Positions 1 through 8,276 are shown, counted from the stretch's first letter. The stretch: 39,874 nucleotides of DNA from Bernardetiaceae bacterium (GCA_025454895.1 JALONO010000008.1:1-39874), one strand, 5' to 3'. A program made the numbers and translations. Notes: a model not told the origin generated them from the letters alone.

Positions 1-1
1 C

Positions 2-211
2 ACCGCCGCCTACCTCACCACCCAGGTGCGTTGCCAGGCCAACCCGCCCGTGCTCTGGTTGCCCCGGCTGCTGTGGTGGTTCCAAGGCGACTTTGGCGGG
101 CGGCCCGGCATCGCGCGGTTGCTGGCCCAGCACGGCCTGCCCCCACCCAGTGATGCCCGGTGGAGGTACCAGCCTTACAGCTGGGACTTGCATTTAGGGC
201 AATTCACCTAA
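2..211 (+). CDS. C-terminal fragment of a DUF547-like protein
   Basis: Only the last 69 codons are inside the window; the reading frame is open from base 2 to the TAA at 209-211. The fragment reads LWLPRLLWWFQGDFGG, then GIARLLAQHGL, and ends near YSWDLHL. This order (an aromatic helix, a (K/R)DFGG-like turn, a short helix, and a final Y-x-W-x-L strand) is what I remember from the C-terminus of DUF547 proteins, a family of unknown biochemical function common in Bacteroidota. The call rests on this short stretch, so the family is probable and the function unknown. The gene converges on thrC, with a 167-bp inverted-repeat element in between. Confidence 0.55.
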   Translation, partial: TAAYLTTQVRCQANPPVLWLPRLLWWFQGDFGGRPGIARLLAQHGLPPPSDARWRYQPYSWDLHLGQFT

Positions 212-220
212 ATAACTAAT

Positions 221-387
221 TAGACCTCTTGCGTATTGGATTAAACTCCTTTCAAATTACCCTCTTGGGGTTCAAAATTGCGTCCCCTCCCCGACGGGGA
301 GGGCCAGGGTGGGGCCAAAAAAGGGCGGATTTCGAACGAAAATTCCGGGCTTTCACTCGGCCAAAAACCTAATCTGCAAGAGGTCTA
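221..387. repeat. 167-bp inverted-repeat (MITE-like) element, copy 1
   Basis: The element starts TAGACCTCTTGC and ends GCAAGAGGTCTA, a perfect 12-bp terminal inverted repeat. Inside, CCCTCCCCG (285-293) and CGGGGAGGG (295-303) form a perfect palindrome around one base, so the transcript can fold. A second copy of identical length lies at 3871-4037 in the opposite orientation. The outermost TA at both ends could be a TA target duplication, as in IS630/mariner-type or some IS5-group MITEs; this is inference. No coding capacity. It sits between the stop codons of two convergent genes (DUF547-like and thrC), 5 bp past the thrC stop. Confidence 0.85.
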
Positions 388-392
388 TTGAT

Positions 393-1709
393 TTACAAAT
401 ATTTATTCTGCAAAAAAGCCTTGAAGTCAGCAAAATCCTTGCTCAGGGCGATGCTTTGCTTGGGCCGGGTTAGCAGGTGCGCCAGGCGGTCCGGCACGGG
501 GATGGTTTGGCCCACCACCGGTTCCACCACCTCGGAAAACTTGACGGGGTGGGCGGTTTCCAGCACGATGCCGCATACCTGGCTGCCGTGCTCGTGTACG
601 TAGGCGCGATGGGCCAAGTAGCCCACGGCCCCGTGAGGGTCCATTAAATAACCGTGCTTGTCCCACACCTCGCGCATGGCTTGGCGGGTTTCCCCGTCGC
701 CAAAGGCATAGCCCGCCACGGCCTCGCGCATCTGGGCCAGCGAGCAGCCGAACAGATCGGCTAACCGGGCAAAGTTGCTGGGGCTGCCCACGTCCATCGC
801 GTTGGAGATGGTGGCCACCGAGGGCCGAGGCTCGTACCCGCCCGTGGCCAGGTACTGCGGCACCACGTCGTTGGCGTTGGTGGCCGCTACCATTTGGGCC
901 AGGGGAATGCCCATGCGCTGGGCCAGCAGACCAGCCGTGAGGTTGCCAAAGTTACCGCTGGGCACCACCATGACCACGGGCGGCAAACTGGCCCCGTAGT
1001 GCCGCTTGGCCTGAATGTAGCCCCAGGCATAATAAAACGACTGCGGAATAAGCCGGGCAATGTTGATCGAATTGGCCGACGAGAGGTTGAGCTGGCGGCT
1101 TAGCTCGGCATCTAAAAAAGCGGCTTTCACCAGGGCCTGGCAGTCGTCGAAGGTACCAGAAACTTCCAGGGCCGTAATGTTTTGGCCCAGGGTGGTAAAC
1201 TGCATTTCTTGGAACGGGCTTACCTTGCCTTTAGGGTACAGCACCGTTACTGTAATGCCCGGAACGCCCAAAAAGCCGTGGGCCACGGCACTGCCCGTAT
1301 CGCCGGAGGTGGCCACTAGAATGTGCAGCGGCGGCCCGCCCTGGGCCAAATGGGCCATGGTGCGGGCCATAAACCGTGCTCCAAAGTCTTTAAAAGCCAA
1401 CGTGGGGCCATGGAAAAGCTCCAGCACGTGCAGTTGGTCGGTGAGGCGCACCAACGGGGCATCAAAGGCCACGGTGTGTTCCACAATTTGGCGCAGCTCG
1501 GCGGCTGGCAGGTCGTGGCCCAGGAGGTTTTGGGCCATGGCCAAGGCAATTTCAGGGAAGCTCAGTTGCTCCAAGTGGGCCAACACGTCGGCGGGCAGGG
1601 TCGGGATTTGCTCGGGCATGAACAGCCCGTTATCGGCCGGGAGGCCCTGGAGCACCGCCTGGCGCAGGTCCACGGGCGGCACCGATTGTTTGGTGCTATA
1701 AAATTTCAA
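393..1709 (-). CDS. thrC: Threonine synthase
   Basis: Converts O-phospho-L-homoserine to L-threonine, the last step of threonine synthesis; a cytoplasmic PLP enzyme. The protein (438 aa from this start) opens with KFYSTKQSVPPVDLRQAV, the usual N-terminus of bacterial ThrC, and carries the PLP lysine in HGPTLAFKDFG (Lys107). SGDTGSAVAHGF and VPSGNFGNL are the phosphate- and cofactor-binding loops. I chose a TTG start at 1707-1709: homology begins there, and a TACTTTTG promoter box at 1733-1740 lies between it and the only upstream ATG (1823), so that ATG would not be transcribed from this promoter. The gene is not with thrA or thrB. It is divergent from glmS. Confidence 0.93.
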   Translation of the reverse strand: MKFYSTKQSVPPVDLRQAVLQGLPADNGLFMPEQIPTLPADVLAHLEQLSFPEIALAMAQNLLGHDLPAAELRQIVEHTVAFDAPLVRLTDQLHVLELFHGPTLAFKDFGARFMARTMAHLAQGGPPLHILVATSGDTGSAVAHGFLGVPGITVTVLYPKGKVSPFQEMQFTTLGQNITALEVSGTFDDCQALVKAAFLDAELSRQLNLSSANSINIARLIPQSFYYAWGYIQAKRHYGASLPPVVMVVPSGNFGNLTAGLLAQRMGIPLAQMVAATNANDVVPQYLATGGYEPRPSVATISNAMDVGSPSNFARLADLFGCSLAQMREAVAGYAFGDGETRQAMREVWDKHGYLMDPHGAVGYLAHRAYVHEHGSQVCGIVLETAHPVKFSEVVEPVVGQTIPVPDRLAHLLTRPKQSIALSKDFADFKAFLQNKYL

Positions 1710-1732
1710 GGCGATGCAGCTTGTTTGGGCGG

Positions 1733-1740
1733 CAAAAGTA
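1733..1740 (-). promoter_or_regulatory. -7 promoter box of thrC
   Basis: On the minus strand this reads TACTTTTG, an exact match to the Bacteroidota -7 consensus TANNTTTG. It ends 23 nt before the proposed TTG start of thrC. No clear -33 TTTG is seen at the expected spacing. Its position excludes the upstream ATG as the start of thrC if the box is used. Confidence 0.6.
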
Positions 1741-1934
1741 GGCAAACGGGTTAAAAAGTGGCCGGGTGGGCGGTGGTTATTCCGCCGGGGCCGCGCCGGG
1801 GTCATCCAAGCAACCTCGCCCATCTAAGTGTATAGAAAAAATACAAACCATTTCAGGTCAAAGTTTTAACAATTATTAGCCGCAAACAACCCGCCCCCGC
1901 GCGGCCCTACCTGGGCAAGGCCAAACGTTTTGGC

Positions 1935-1942
1935 TACTTTTG
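1935..1942 (+). promoter_or_regulatory. -7 promoter box of glmS
   Basis: TACTTTTG matches TANNTTTG exactly and is the same octamer as the thrC box facing away from it 194 bp to the left. It ends 56 nt before the glmS ATG. No good -33 element is visible. Confidence 0.55.
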
Positions 1943-1998
1943 TTCGTTTTGTAAGGTGGATGCTTTTTAATTGTTGACCATTCCCCCCTCCAACCTCT

Positions 1999-3870
1999 AT
2001 GTGCGGCATTGTTGCCTATCTGGGGCAGGCCGAAGCCTGTGCCATCATCCTCAAGGGCCTCAAACGGTTAGAATACCGGGGCTACGACAGCGCGGGCGTG
2101 GCCCTAATGACTGACCAACTGAGCGTTTACAAAAAACAGGGCAAAGTGGCCGAGTTGGAAGCCTTGGTGGCCCAAACCGCCCCGGCGGCCACCTTGCGCG
2201 CCACCATTGGCATGGGCCACACGCGCTGGGCCACCCACGGCGAGCCTAACGATGTGAACGCCCACCCGCATTACTCGTCGGATGGGAAGCTGGCCATTAT
2301 CCACAACGGGATCATTGAGAACTACCTGGCTATCAAGCAAGAACTGGCCAACCACGGCCACATTTTTGCCAGCCAGACTGACACCGAGGTACTCGTTCAT
2401 TTTATCGAGCACGTGCAAAAAACCAACCAGTGCAGCCTGGAAGAAGCCGTGCGTTTGGCCTTGAACAAGGTGGTGGGCGCGTACGCGATCGTGGTCATGT
2501 CGGTCGATACGCCGGAGCAGCTCGTGGCCGCCCGCAAAAGCAGCCCGCTGGTGATCGGCGTGGGCCAGCGCGACGGAGCGGGCCAGCCCACTGAGTTTTT
2601 TCTGGCCTCGGATGCTACGCCCATTATCGAGTACACCAAAGACGTGGTGTATTTGAACGACCAAGAAATCGCGGTGATCAAACGCGGCGGGGTGCTGGAA
2701 GTTAAAACCACCGCCGACGTGCCCACCACGCCGTTTATCCAACAACTGGACCTGGAACTGGCCGCCATCGAGAAAGGCGGCTACGACTCGTTTATGCTCA
2801 AAGAAATTTTTGAGCAGCCCCAGTCGGTGCGCGACTGCCTCCGGGGCCGCCTTATCCCGGAGCGGGGGCACCTGGCCCTGGGCGGCCTCGTCAAACACCT
2901 CGACGATTTGCTTAACGCCCAGCGGATCATTATTTTGGGCTGCGGCACTTCGTGGCACGCCGGGCTGGTGGCCGAATATTTGATCGAGGAACTGGCCCGG
3001 ATCCCGGTCGAGGTGGAATACGCCTCGGAGTTCCGTTACCGCAACCCCATTATCCACCCCGGCGATGTGGTGGTGGCCATCTCCCAGTCGGGCGAAACGG
3101 CCGATACCTTGGCCGCTATCGAACTGGCCAAGCAGCAGGGGGCCGTGGTGCTGGGCGTATGCAACGTGGTAGGCTCGTCGATCGCGCGCGCCTCGCACGA
3201 GGGGGCCTATACGCACGCCGGCCCCGAGATTGGGGTGGCCAGCACCAAGGCGTTTACCGCCCAACTTACGGTACTCACCATGCTGGCTTTGATTTTGGCG
3301 CAGCGGCGGGGCACCATCGCCCCGGCCCTTTACCGCGAACTACTGTTCGAACTGGCGGAAATCCCGGAAAAAATCGGGCGGGCGTTGCAAACCAACCCGC
3401 TGGTGAAACAAATTGCCGAACGGTTCAAGCACGCCCGCAACTGCCTGTACCTGGGGCGGGGTTTCCACTTCCCGGTGGCCTTGGAGGGCGCACTCAAACT
3501 CAAGGAAATTTCGTACGTACACGCCGAGGGCTACCCAGCCGCCGAGATGAAACACGGCCCCATTGCCCTCATCGACGAAGAAATGCCCGTGGTGTTCGTC
3601 GCCATCAAAGACCAGTCTTACGAAAAAATCGTATCCAACATCCAGGAAGTAAAGGCCCGCAAAGGCCAGGTGATCGCGGTGGTAACCGAGGGGGATACCC
3701 TCATTGGCCCCATGGTGGACTACGTGGTGGAAGTGCCCGCCAGCTACGACGTGCTCACGCCCTTGCTCACGGTGATCCCCCTGCAACTGCTGGCCTACCA
3801 CATGGCCGTGCTGCGCGGCTGCAACGTGGACCAGCCCCGCAACCTAGCCAAATCGGTAACGGTGGAATAA
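1999..3870 (+). CDS. glmS: Glutamine--fructose-6-phosphate aminotransferase (isomerizing)
   Basis: Makes glucosamine-6-phosphate from fructose-6-phosphate and glutamine, the entry step to UDP-GlcNAc for peptidoglycan and LPS. The 623-aa protein begins MCGIVAYLG; Cys2 becomes the N-terminal nucleophile of the class II glutaminase domain (about residues 1-225, with GHTRWATHGEP and HNGIIENY). Two SIS sugar-isomerase domains follow (CGTSWHAGLVAEYLIEE; SQSGETADTL; LGRGFHFPVALEGALKLKE), and it ends with the canonical LAKSVTVE. Length is slightly above the usual 600-612 aa. No glmS ribozyme is expected or seen in the leader. The inverted-repeat element begins on the base after the stop codon. Confidence 0.98.
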   Translation: MCGIVAYLGQAEACAIILKGLKRLEYRGYDSAGVALMTDQLSVYKKQGKVAELEALVAQTAPAATLRATIGMGHTRWATHGEPNDVNAHPHYSSDGKLAIIHNGIIENYLAIKQELANHGHIFASQTDTEVLVHFIEHVQKTNQCSLEEAVRLALNKVVGAYAIVVMSVDTPEQLVAARKSSPLVIGVGQRDGAGQPTEFFLASDATPIIEYTKDVVYLNDQEIAVIKRGGVLEVKTTADVPTTPFIQQLDLELAAIEKGGYDSFMLKEIFEQPQSVRDCLRGRLIPERGHLALGGLVKHLDDLLNAQRIIILGCGTSWHAGLVAEYLIEELARIPVEVEYASEFRYRNPIIHPGDVVVAISQSGETADTLAAIELAKQQGAVVLGVCNVVGSSIARASHEGAYTHAGPEIGVASTKAFTAQLTVLTMLALILAQRRGTIAPALYRELLFELAEIPEKIGRALQTNPLVKQIAERFKHARNCLYLGRGFHFPVALEGALKLKEISYVHAEGYPAAEMKHGPIALIDEEMPVVFVAIKDQSYEKIVSNIQEVKARKGQVIAVVTEGDTLIGPMVDYVVEVPASYDVLTPLLTVIPLQLLAYHMAVLRGCNVDQPRNLAKSVTVE

Positions 3871-4037
3871 TAGACCTCTTGCAGATTAGGTTTTTGGCTG
3901 GGTGAAAGCCCGGAATTTTCGTTCGAAATCCGCCCTTTTTTGGCCCCTCCCTATCCCTCTCCGTCGGGGAGGGTACGCAATCTCGACCTGATTACGGGTG
4001 ATTTGAAAGGGATGCAATGTAATCCGAAAGAGGTCTA
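3871..4037. repeat. 167-bp inverted-repeat (MITE-like) element, copy 2
   Basis: Exactly the same length as the copy at 221-387 and in the opposite orientation. It begins TAGACCTCTTGCAGATTAGG and ends AAGAGGTCTA. The half nearest the glmS stop is almost identical to the thrC-proximal half of copy 1 (I count two mismatches over about 70 bp); the other half has diverged a lot. The internal palindrome is kept with one mismatched pair (CCCTCTCCG 3955-3963, CGGGGAGGG 3965-3973). It lies between the convergent glmS and cytochrome b genes and may serve as their terminator. Confidence 0.85.
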
Positions 4038-4057
4038 ATCTATTGACATTGAAGTAA

Positions 4058-4681
4058 TTAGGGCTTACCCAAACGGTACTCGGCCGGGATTTCCAGACCT
4101 TGGAAACCGCCCGTAAGCCCGTACAGGATGGCCAGGGCCACTACCACGCCCACCACCCCGATGGCGATCCCCTGCTGTTTGGCCACCGGGCGGGCCAAAA
4201 ACCGGCGGGCTTTCCAATAGTGGATGCAGGCCACGTGGGTGAAAAACGCCACCACGGCCAGGCCATAATAAGGCCCAAAAAACAACACATAAGGCCATTG
4301 GTTAAGGCCCGCCGCCCCAAAATAAATATTGGTGTCCACCTGGAGCACCCAACGGCCCGTTAGCACCGCCCCCACGTGAATGAGCAGGAAAAACGCTAAG
4401 TACAGCCCCGAGAGCAAGTGCAACCGGTCGCGCCAGTTTTTCTGTTTAAGGCGGAATACTTGCCCGGCCAACCCCAAACCGGAGATGATTTGCAAGGCCA
4501 CCCCCGCTAACAGCAGGATTTCCACAAAAGCGTTGCGGTACAGCATCCGCAGTTGTTCCATTAAACCTAAATGATAGCTAGGCCCGGCCAGGGCAGCCAG
4601 GTGATTGGTGAGGTGCAAAAAGATAAAAACCGCCAGCCAAACCCCCGTAGCATGGTGGATTTGCCGTTTATTGATAGCCAT
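4058..4681 (-). CDS. SdhC/FrdC-like membrane cytochrome b protein
   Basis: A 207-aa protein with about five hydrophobic helices (near residues 11-32, 51-73, 86-110, 130-155 and 170-190). Histidines within or at the ends of helices (His23/His27, His88, His102, His149/His154) are placed like the haem ligands of the succinate dehydrogenase/fumarate reductase cytochrome b fold, and the N-terminus (INKRQIHHATGVWL) resembles that superfamily. I infer a di-haem quinone-interacting membrane anchor. There is no flavoprotein or iron-sulfur subunit next to it, so it is either an orphan or part of a complex encoded elsewhere. It could also be a related b-type cytochrome with another partner. Confidence 0.6.
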   Translation of the reverse strand: MAINKRQIHHATGVWLAVFIFLHLTNHLAALAGPSYHLGLMEQLRMLYRNAFVEILLLAGVALQIISGLGLAGQVFRLKQKNWRDRLHLLSGLYLAFFLLIHVGAVLTGRWVLQVDTNIYFGAAGLNQWPYVLFFGPYYGLAVVAFFTHVACIHYWKARRFLARPVAKQQGIAIGVVGVVVALAILYGLTGGFQGLEIPAEYRLGKP

Positions 4682-4753
4682 AACGCAAGTTTGGGTAAAC
4701 TTTTACGGCAATTTAAACGCAAAATAAGGAAGTTGTAAAATCCGGGGCGGCAC

Positions 4754-5338
4754 TTACATAATTAATACCCGTACCATCACCAGGCCGCCTACTATTTGGC
4801 CGCCCGTATCGCTAATGGGCACCACGTGGAGCATCACCCGGGAGATTTTGCCCGGCTCTATAACCGAGGTCACCTGAAAAGGCCCAATGCTAACGCTTTC
4901 ACCAGTCAAGGCCCGGCGGTAGTGCTCGTCAAACTGGGACCACTCGCGGTTAGTCCAAATTTCGGCGCGGGTTTTGCCCAGCACCAAGCTGGCCGGCACG
5001 CCGCTCAGTTTTTCCAGGGCCTCGTTCCACAGGGTGCAGCGCAGTTCCCGGTCAAACGCGAACCTGGCCGGCACGCCGCTCAGTTTTTCCAGGGCCTCGT
5101 TCCACAGGGTGCAGCGCAGTTCCCGGTCAAACGCGAACAACTGGGCAAAATCCTCAAAGAGTCGGTTGAGCCGGTATTTTGCCTCCACTAATTGCTTGAT
5201 ACGTTGCTGCAACAAGGTATTGCGCCCTCCCCGTTTGCCTTCTAACACGTATTTAACTAAACGGACCGAACAGCCAGCCAAGTTAGCAACCGTTTTCAGA
5301 TCGTGGCTGGACAACTGGCCAGGTAACATTAATGACAT
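4754..5338 (-). CDS. HTH-PAS regulator with internal 25-residue duplication
   Basis: A 194-aa protein. Residues about 12-37 (DLKTVANLAGCSVRLVKYVL...) look like a helix-turn-helix; a charged helix follows (LLQQRIKQLVEAKYRLNRL), then a PAS-like domain (FAFDRELRCTLWNEALEKLSG, VLGKTRAEIW, then a strand-rich end to the stop). Inferred role: ligand- or redox-sensing transcription factor; ligand unknown. The oddity is a perfect 75-bp tandem repeat (4989-5138), which repeats the first strands and helix of the PAS domain in frame. Without it the protein would be about 169 aa. It may be a genuine recent duplication or an assembly artefact. No -7 box was found upstream. Confidence 0.6.
   Translation of the reverse strand: MSLMLPGQLSSHDLKTVANLAGCSVRLVKYVLEGKRGGRNTLLQQRIKQLVEAKYRLNRLFEDFAQLFAFDRELRCTLWNEALEKLSGVPARFAFDRELRCTLWNEALEKLSGVPASLVLGKTRAEIWTNREWSQFDEHYRRALTGESVSIGPFQVTSVIEPGKISRVMLHVVPISDTGGQIVGGLVMVRVLIM
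4989..5138. repeat. Perfect 75-bp tandem duplication
   Basis: Bases 4989-5063 and 5064-5138 are identical at every position; the flanking bases differ (4988 vs 5063, 5064 vs 5139). The unit is 25 codons long and keeps the frame of the PAS regulator gene. Absolute identity means the event is very recent, or a sequencing/assembly product. Confidence 0.95.
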
Positions 5339-5831
5339 TTCTGGTAAGTGAATATGACGTTCAGGTTGATACGTTGTTAACTAATTCAGCCGTTGGACAT
5401 AAAAATTTTCTGTCCGGCGTAGTTGGCCTTACTTGGTTTAATGATGAAGTTTTGTTTACATTTGTTCCGTAAATTGGAACAAGCATTTTTTAACTAGCAA
5501 TTTTATTTTTTCACCCGCCAACGGACAAAAATCAATTCGAAAAAGTAAGTGAGGAAAAACAACGAAACATTGAGGAGTGGTTTAATACACCACAATATTA
5601 CGATAAAATCAACATTTGCCAATTATTTGCGTTAAATAATCAACAACTGTCTTCCCAGTCAATCTTTGCTCAACTTGGGCAAAAATGAATTTTTTAATAA
5701 TTATATTTGTTATTTAAAAACCATCCCAGTTAATTTATTCTGTTGAAAAGGGCGAGAAAACACATACCGCCCTTTTTAACAACCAATTTCCAGTACCTGA
5801 CGTAATTAACAATAACAAACCTGTAATCTTT
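5339..5831. other. AT-rich gap between two regulators
   Basis: About 490 bp that is visibly richer in A+T than the surrounding genes. It contains the upstream region of the PAS regulator (leftward) and of the Xre regulator (rightward). No exact TANNTTTG box lies at a useful distance from either start. A protein-like open frame without a start codon lies at 5494-5688 (separate entry). Confidence 0.6.
5494..5688 (+). pseudogene. Possible remnant of a coding sequence (no start codon)
   Basis: An open frame from just after a TAA (5491-5493) to a TGA at 5686-5688, with no ATG, GTG or TTG in frame. The second half translates to soluble-protein-like sequence: EKQRNIEEWFNTPQYYDKIN, then ICQLFALNN and SIFAQLGQK. 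I do not recognise a family. It may be the 3' end of a decayed gene, or chance in AT-rich DNA. Confidence 0.2.
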
Positions 5832-6209
5832 ATGGTACATTTAGCTGCCAACATTAAGTACTTGCGTGACAAACACAATCTCAGCCAGTACGCCTTCGCT
5901 ACTTTATTTGGCCTTACCCGGGGCAAAATCGCTTCTTATGAAGTGGGAACCGAGCCAGCCCTGAAAACAATTGTGGCCGTTTCGCGCCATTTTAAGGTCA
6001 ACATTGACGATTTACTTACCATCGACCTGGCCAGCCATCCCGTGGGGCTTACCGAGGCCCAGGCTGCCCAAGCCAAGCAATTGGAAGAGAGCCGAGTGGA
6101 AAAACTCACCACCGAGCTGAGCTACTTGAAAAAAGAAAATGCCGACCTGCGGCGCGACAAGGATTTTTTAATGAAGCAACTAGAGCACGTTACGGGCAAG
6201 CCGGTATAG
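5832..6209 (+). CDS. Xre-family HTH regulator with C-terminal coiled coil
   Basis: A 125-aa protein. Residues 4-60 form a Cro/C1-type HTH (NIKYLRDKHNLSQYAFATLF, then LTRGKIASYEVG and LKTIVAVSRHF..IDDLL). Residues about 75-120 are strongly helical and heptad-like (EESRVEKLTTELSYLKKENA), suggesting a dimerisation coiled coil. Small Xre proteins of this shape are common in Bacteroidota genomes, sometimes as stand-alone regulators; the target is unknown. It ends 4 bp before the convergent helicase stop. The 5' flank is AT-rich and may have come with the gene. Confidence 0.85.
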   Translation: MVHLAANIKYLRDKHNLSQYAFATLFGLTRGKIASYEVGTEPALKTIVAVSRHFKVNIDDLLTIDLASHPVGLTEAQAAQAKQLEESRVEKLTTELSYLKKENADLRRDKDFLMKQLEHVTGKPV

Positions 6210-6213
6210 GCAC

Positions 6214-8100
6214 TTAAGCCCACTCCCAAGCACTTTGGTAAGTGCCCTGCGCCTCTACGTAAGCGAGTAAAGTCTGGTAAAAAGGATGACGACCGATCGT
6301 GGCACTGTCGCCAATGATCACCAGTTGTTTTTTGGCCCGGGTCATCGCCACGTTCATCCGGCGGGTGTCTTTTAAGAAGCCAATTTCACCCTCCGGGTTA
6401 CTGCGGACCAGGCTAATGTAGATCAGGTCCCGCTCTTGCCCCTGGAAACTGTCCACCGTATCGGCTTCGATGCCCGCGAATTCCGCCTGCAATTGCTCCG
6501 CCAGCAGGTTGGCTTGCCGCTTGTACGGCGAAATGACCCCTACCGTGAGCGGGCCGGGGCTGGCGGCCAAGGTCTGGGCTAAATGTTTGACCACCAACTG
6601 GGCCTCGCCGGGGTTGGCCAAGCTGCCGCCTTGGGGCGCGGGCTCTTCGGCGAAGCCGGTACCGGCGGTGTCGATGAGCACCAAGGGCGGCTGGTCGGGG
6701 GCTAGTTGCCAGTGGGCCACGGCCGGGGCGGCCACCAGTTGCCCTTCGTAAAACTGCTGGTTGGAAAAGCCCATGATCGTCTCGTTCATCCGGTACTGCT
6801 CGCGCAGCAGGGTGTCCACGGGTATTAGCGCGCGGTGGCGGGCCACGCACTGCTCAAACAAAGTGCGGGCCAAGCCCCGGCGGGCCGCCTCCACGCTTTT
6901 GACAGTGGGCGGCAGTTGGCAATGGTCCCCGGCCATCACCACGCGCTCGGCCCGGAGCAGGGGTATCCACGCCCCGGGTTCCAGGGCCTGTGCCGCCTCG
7001 TCGATAAACACCGTGCTGAACCGCCGCTGGCCCAGCAACGAATGGGCCGTGCCCACCAGCGTGGCCGCGATCACCTGGGCCTTGCCCAACAGTTCATCGG
7101 CCAGGAACTGCTCCAAGGCTTCCGCTTCTTGGCGGCAACTTTTGGCTTCGGCAAACAGCAAACGACGTTGTTCGCGTTCGGCCGGGCCAAAGTTGCGCTT
7201 GTACTTGTGGGCTAAGCTGCGATAGGTTTCGGCATCTTTGCGGAGCTTTTTTAGGTCTTTGTAGCGGGGGTGGGCCTCTAGCTGCCCGTCAAAAGTGTGG
7301 GGCTGCACCGCCTCGCCCACGCGCGCGGGGTTGCCCAGGCGCAGCACGCGCAGGCCGGTTTGGGCCAGCCGCTCGGCCAGCAGGTCCACGGCGGCATTGC
7401 TGGGGGCGGTAACCAGCACCTGCCGCTCGGTTTTGAGCACCTGGCCCACTATGGCCACCAGGGTGGTGGTTTTGCCCGTGCCCGGTGGGCCGTGCACAAT
7501 GGCCACCTCTTGCGCGGCCAGCACTTGGTTGAGGGCCTGGTTCTGCCACTCGTTGAGCTGGGGCAGCCACACCGGAGCGGCCAGGGGGACAAACCGGGCC
7601 GGTTGCTCGCCCAGCAGCACGGCCCGCAGTTGGGCCAGCCGCCCCTGCTCGGCCTGGGCCACTTGGCGCACGGCCCGCTCCATTTCTTGGTAAGTGGTGT
7701 TGTCGAACAACAAGTCCACCCCCAGCCGGGCCTCGTCGGCCCAGTCGGGCAGGTCTTCAGCGGCCAGGGCTACCTTCATCCGGTCTGGCCACAGGGCAGT
7801 GATTACGCCCGGTAAACTGCCCACCGTTTTGCCCTCGGCTTGGCCAAACAAGGCCACCGCCGCCCCGGTTTGAAAGGCACTCGGCCCCTCGGCCCGGCCC
7901 GGCCGCTCGAGGGTGAGGTACAATTTGGCCCCGGTGCCCAGTTCCTGGGCGTGGATCCGCACCGGGTGCCAGCAAAACCCCTTGGCCTTGCGCTCGCTGA
8001 GCGGGGCTTGCAACACATACTGTTGGTACTGCTTAAAGTCTTCGTCGCGCTCTAGTTGCAGCAGGGCCAGCAGTTGCTCAAAATGGGAGGACATGGGCAA
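6214..8100 (-). CDS. Superfamily 1 DNA/RNA helicase (IGHMBP2/Dna2-like)
   Basis: A 628-aa ATP-dependent helicase. Motifs in order: Walker A GPPGTGKT (204-211); Ia TAPSNAAVD; Walker B FIDEAAQAL (Asp367-Glu368); III GDHCQLPP (391-398); IV REQYRMN (about 433); then VGVISPYKRQ, DSFQGQERD and NVAMTRAKKQLVIIGD. The residues before Walker A form the N-terminal beta-barrel region seen in SMUBP2-type Upf1-like helicases. Likely substrates are 5'-tailed duplexes; the cellular role in bacteria is not settled. The start could be Met1 (8100) or Met3 (8094). No nuclease or methylase partner is adjacent, so a defence role is not supported by context. Confidence 0.92.
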   Translation of the reverse strand: MPMSSHFEQLLALLQLERDEDFKQYQQYVLQAPLSERKAKGFCWHPVRIHAQELGTGAKLYLTLERPGRAEGPSAFQTGAAVALFGQAEGKTVGSLPGVITALWPDRMKVALAAEDLPDWADEARLGVDLLFDNTTYQEMERAVRQVAQAEQGRLAQLRAVLLGEQPARFVPLAAPVWLPQLNEWQNQALNQVLAAQEVAIVHGPPGTGKTTTLVAIVGQVLKTERQVLVTAPSNAAVDLLAERLAQTGLRVLRLGNPARVGEAVQPHTFDGQLEAHPRYKDLKKLRKDAETYRSLAHKYKRNFGPAEREQRRLLFAEAKSCRQEAEALEQFLADELLGKAQVIAATLVGTAHSLLGQRRFSTVFIDEAAQALEPGAWIPLLRAERVVMAGDHCQLPPTVKSVEAARRGLARTLFEQCVARHRALIPVDTLLREQYRMNETIMGFSNQQFYEGQLVAAPAVAHWQLAPDQPPLVLIDTAGTGFAEEPAPQGGSLANPGEAQLVVKHLAQTLAASPGPLTVGVISPYKRQANLLAEQLQAEFAGIEADTVDSFQGQERDLIYISLVRSNPEGEIGFLKDTRRMNVAMTRAKKQLVIIGDSATIGRHPFYQTLLAYVEAQGTYQSAWEWA

Positions 8101-8276
8101 AAAGGTTTTGGGGTGCGAGTATAGGCTTTTCGGGCGAAACGGACGGCCCCACTGGCCCCCCGCTCAAACCATTGCCCGCCATATTTGGTTATGTGGGCTG
8201 GTCGGTTGAAGCAGAAAACTTTTTTTGCGCCACATTTGCCGTTGACCGTTATCATTTTTTTACCCAACGTAGTTCC

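Noticed and set aside
393-1823. Longer thrC start at the ATG at 1823
   Set aside because: Adds 38 residues unlike ThrC and would lie upstream of the TACTTTTG box. The TTG at 1709 fits homology and promoter.
8172-8276. Extended start for the mevalonate kinase at the ATG at 8172
   Set aside because: The extra 35 residues show no family similarity and homology begins at 8277.
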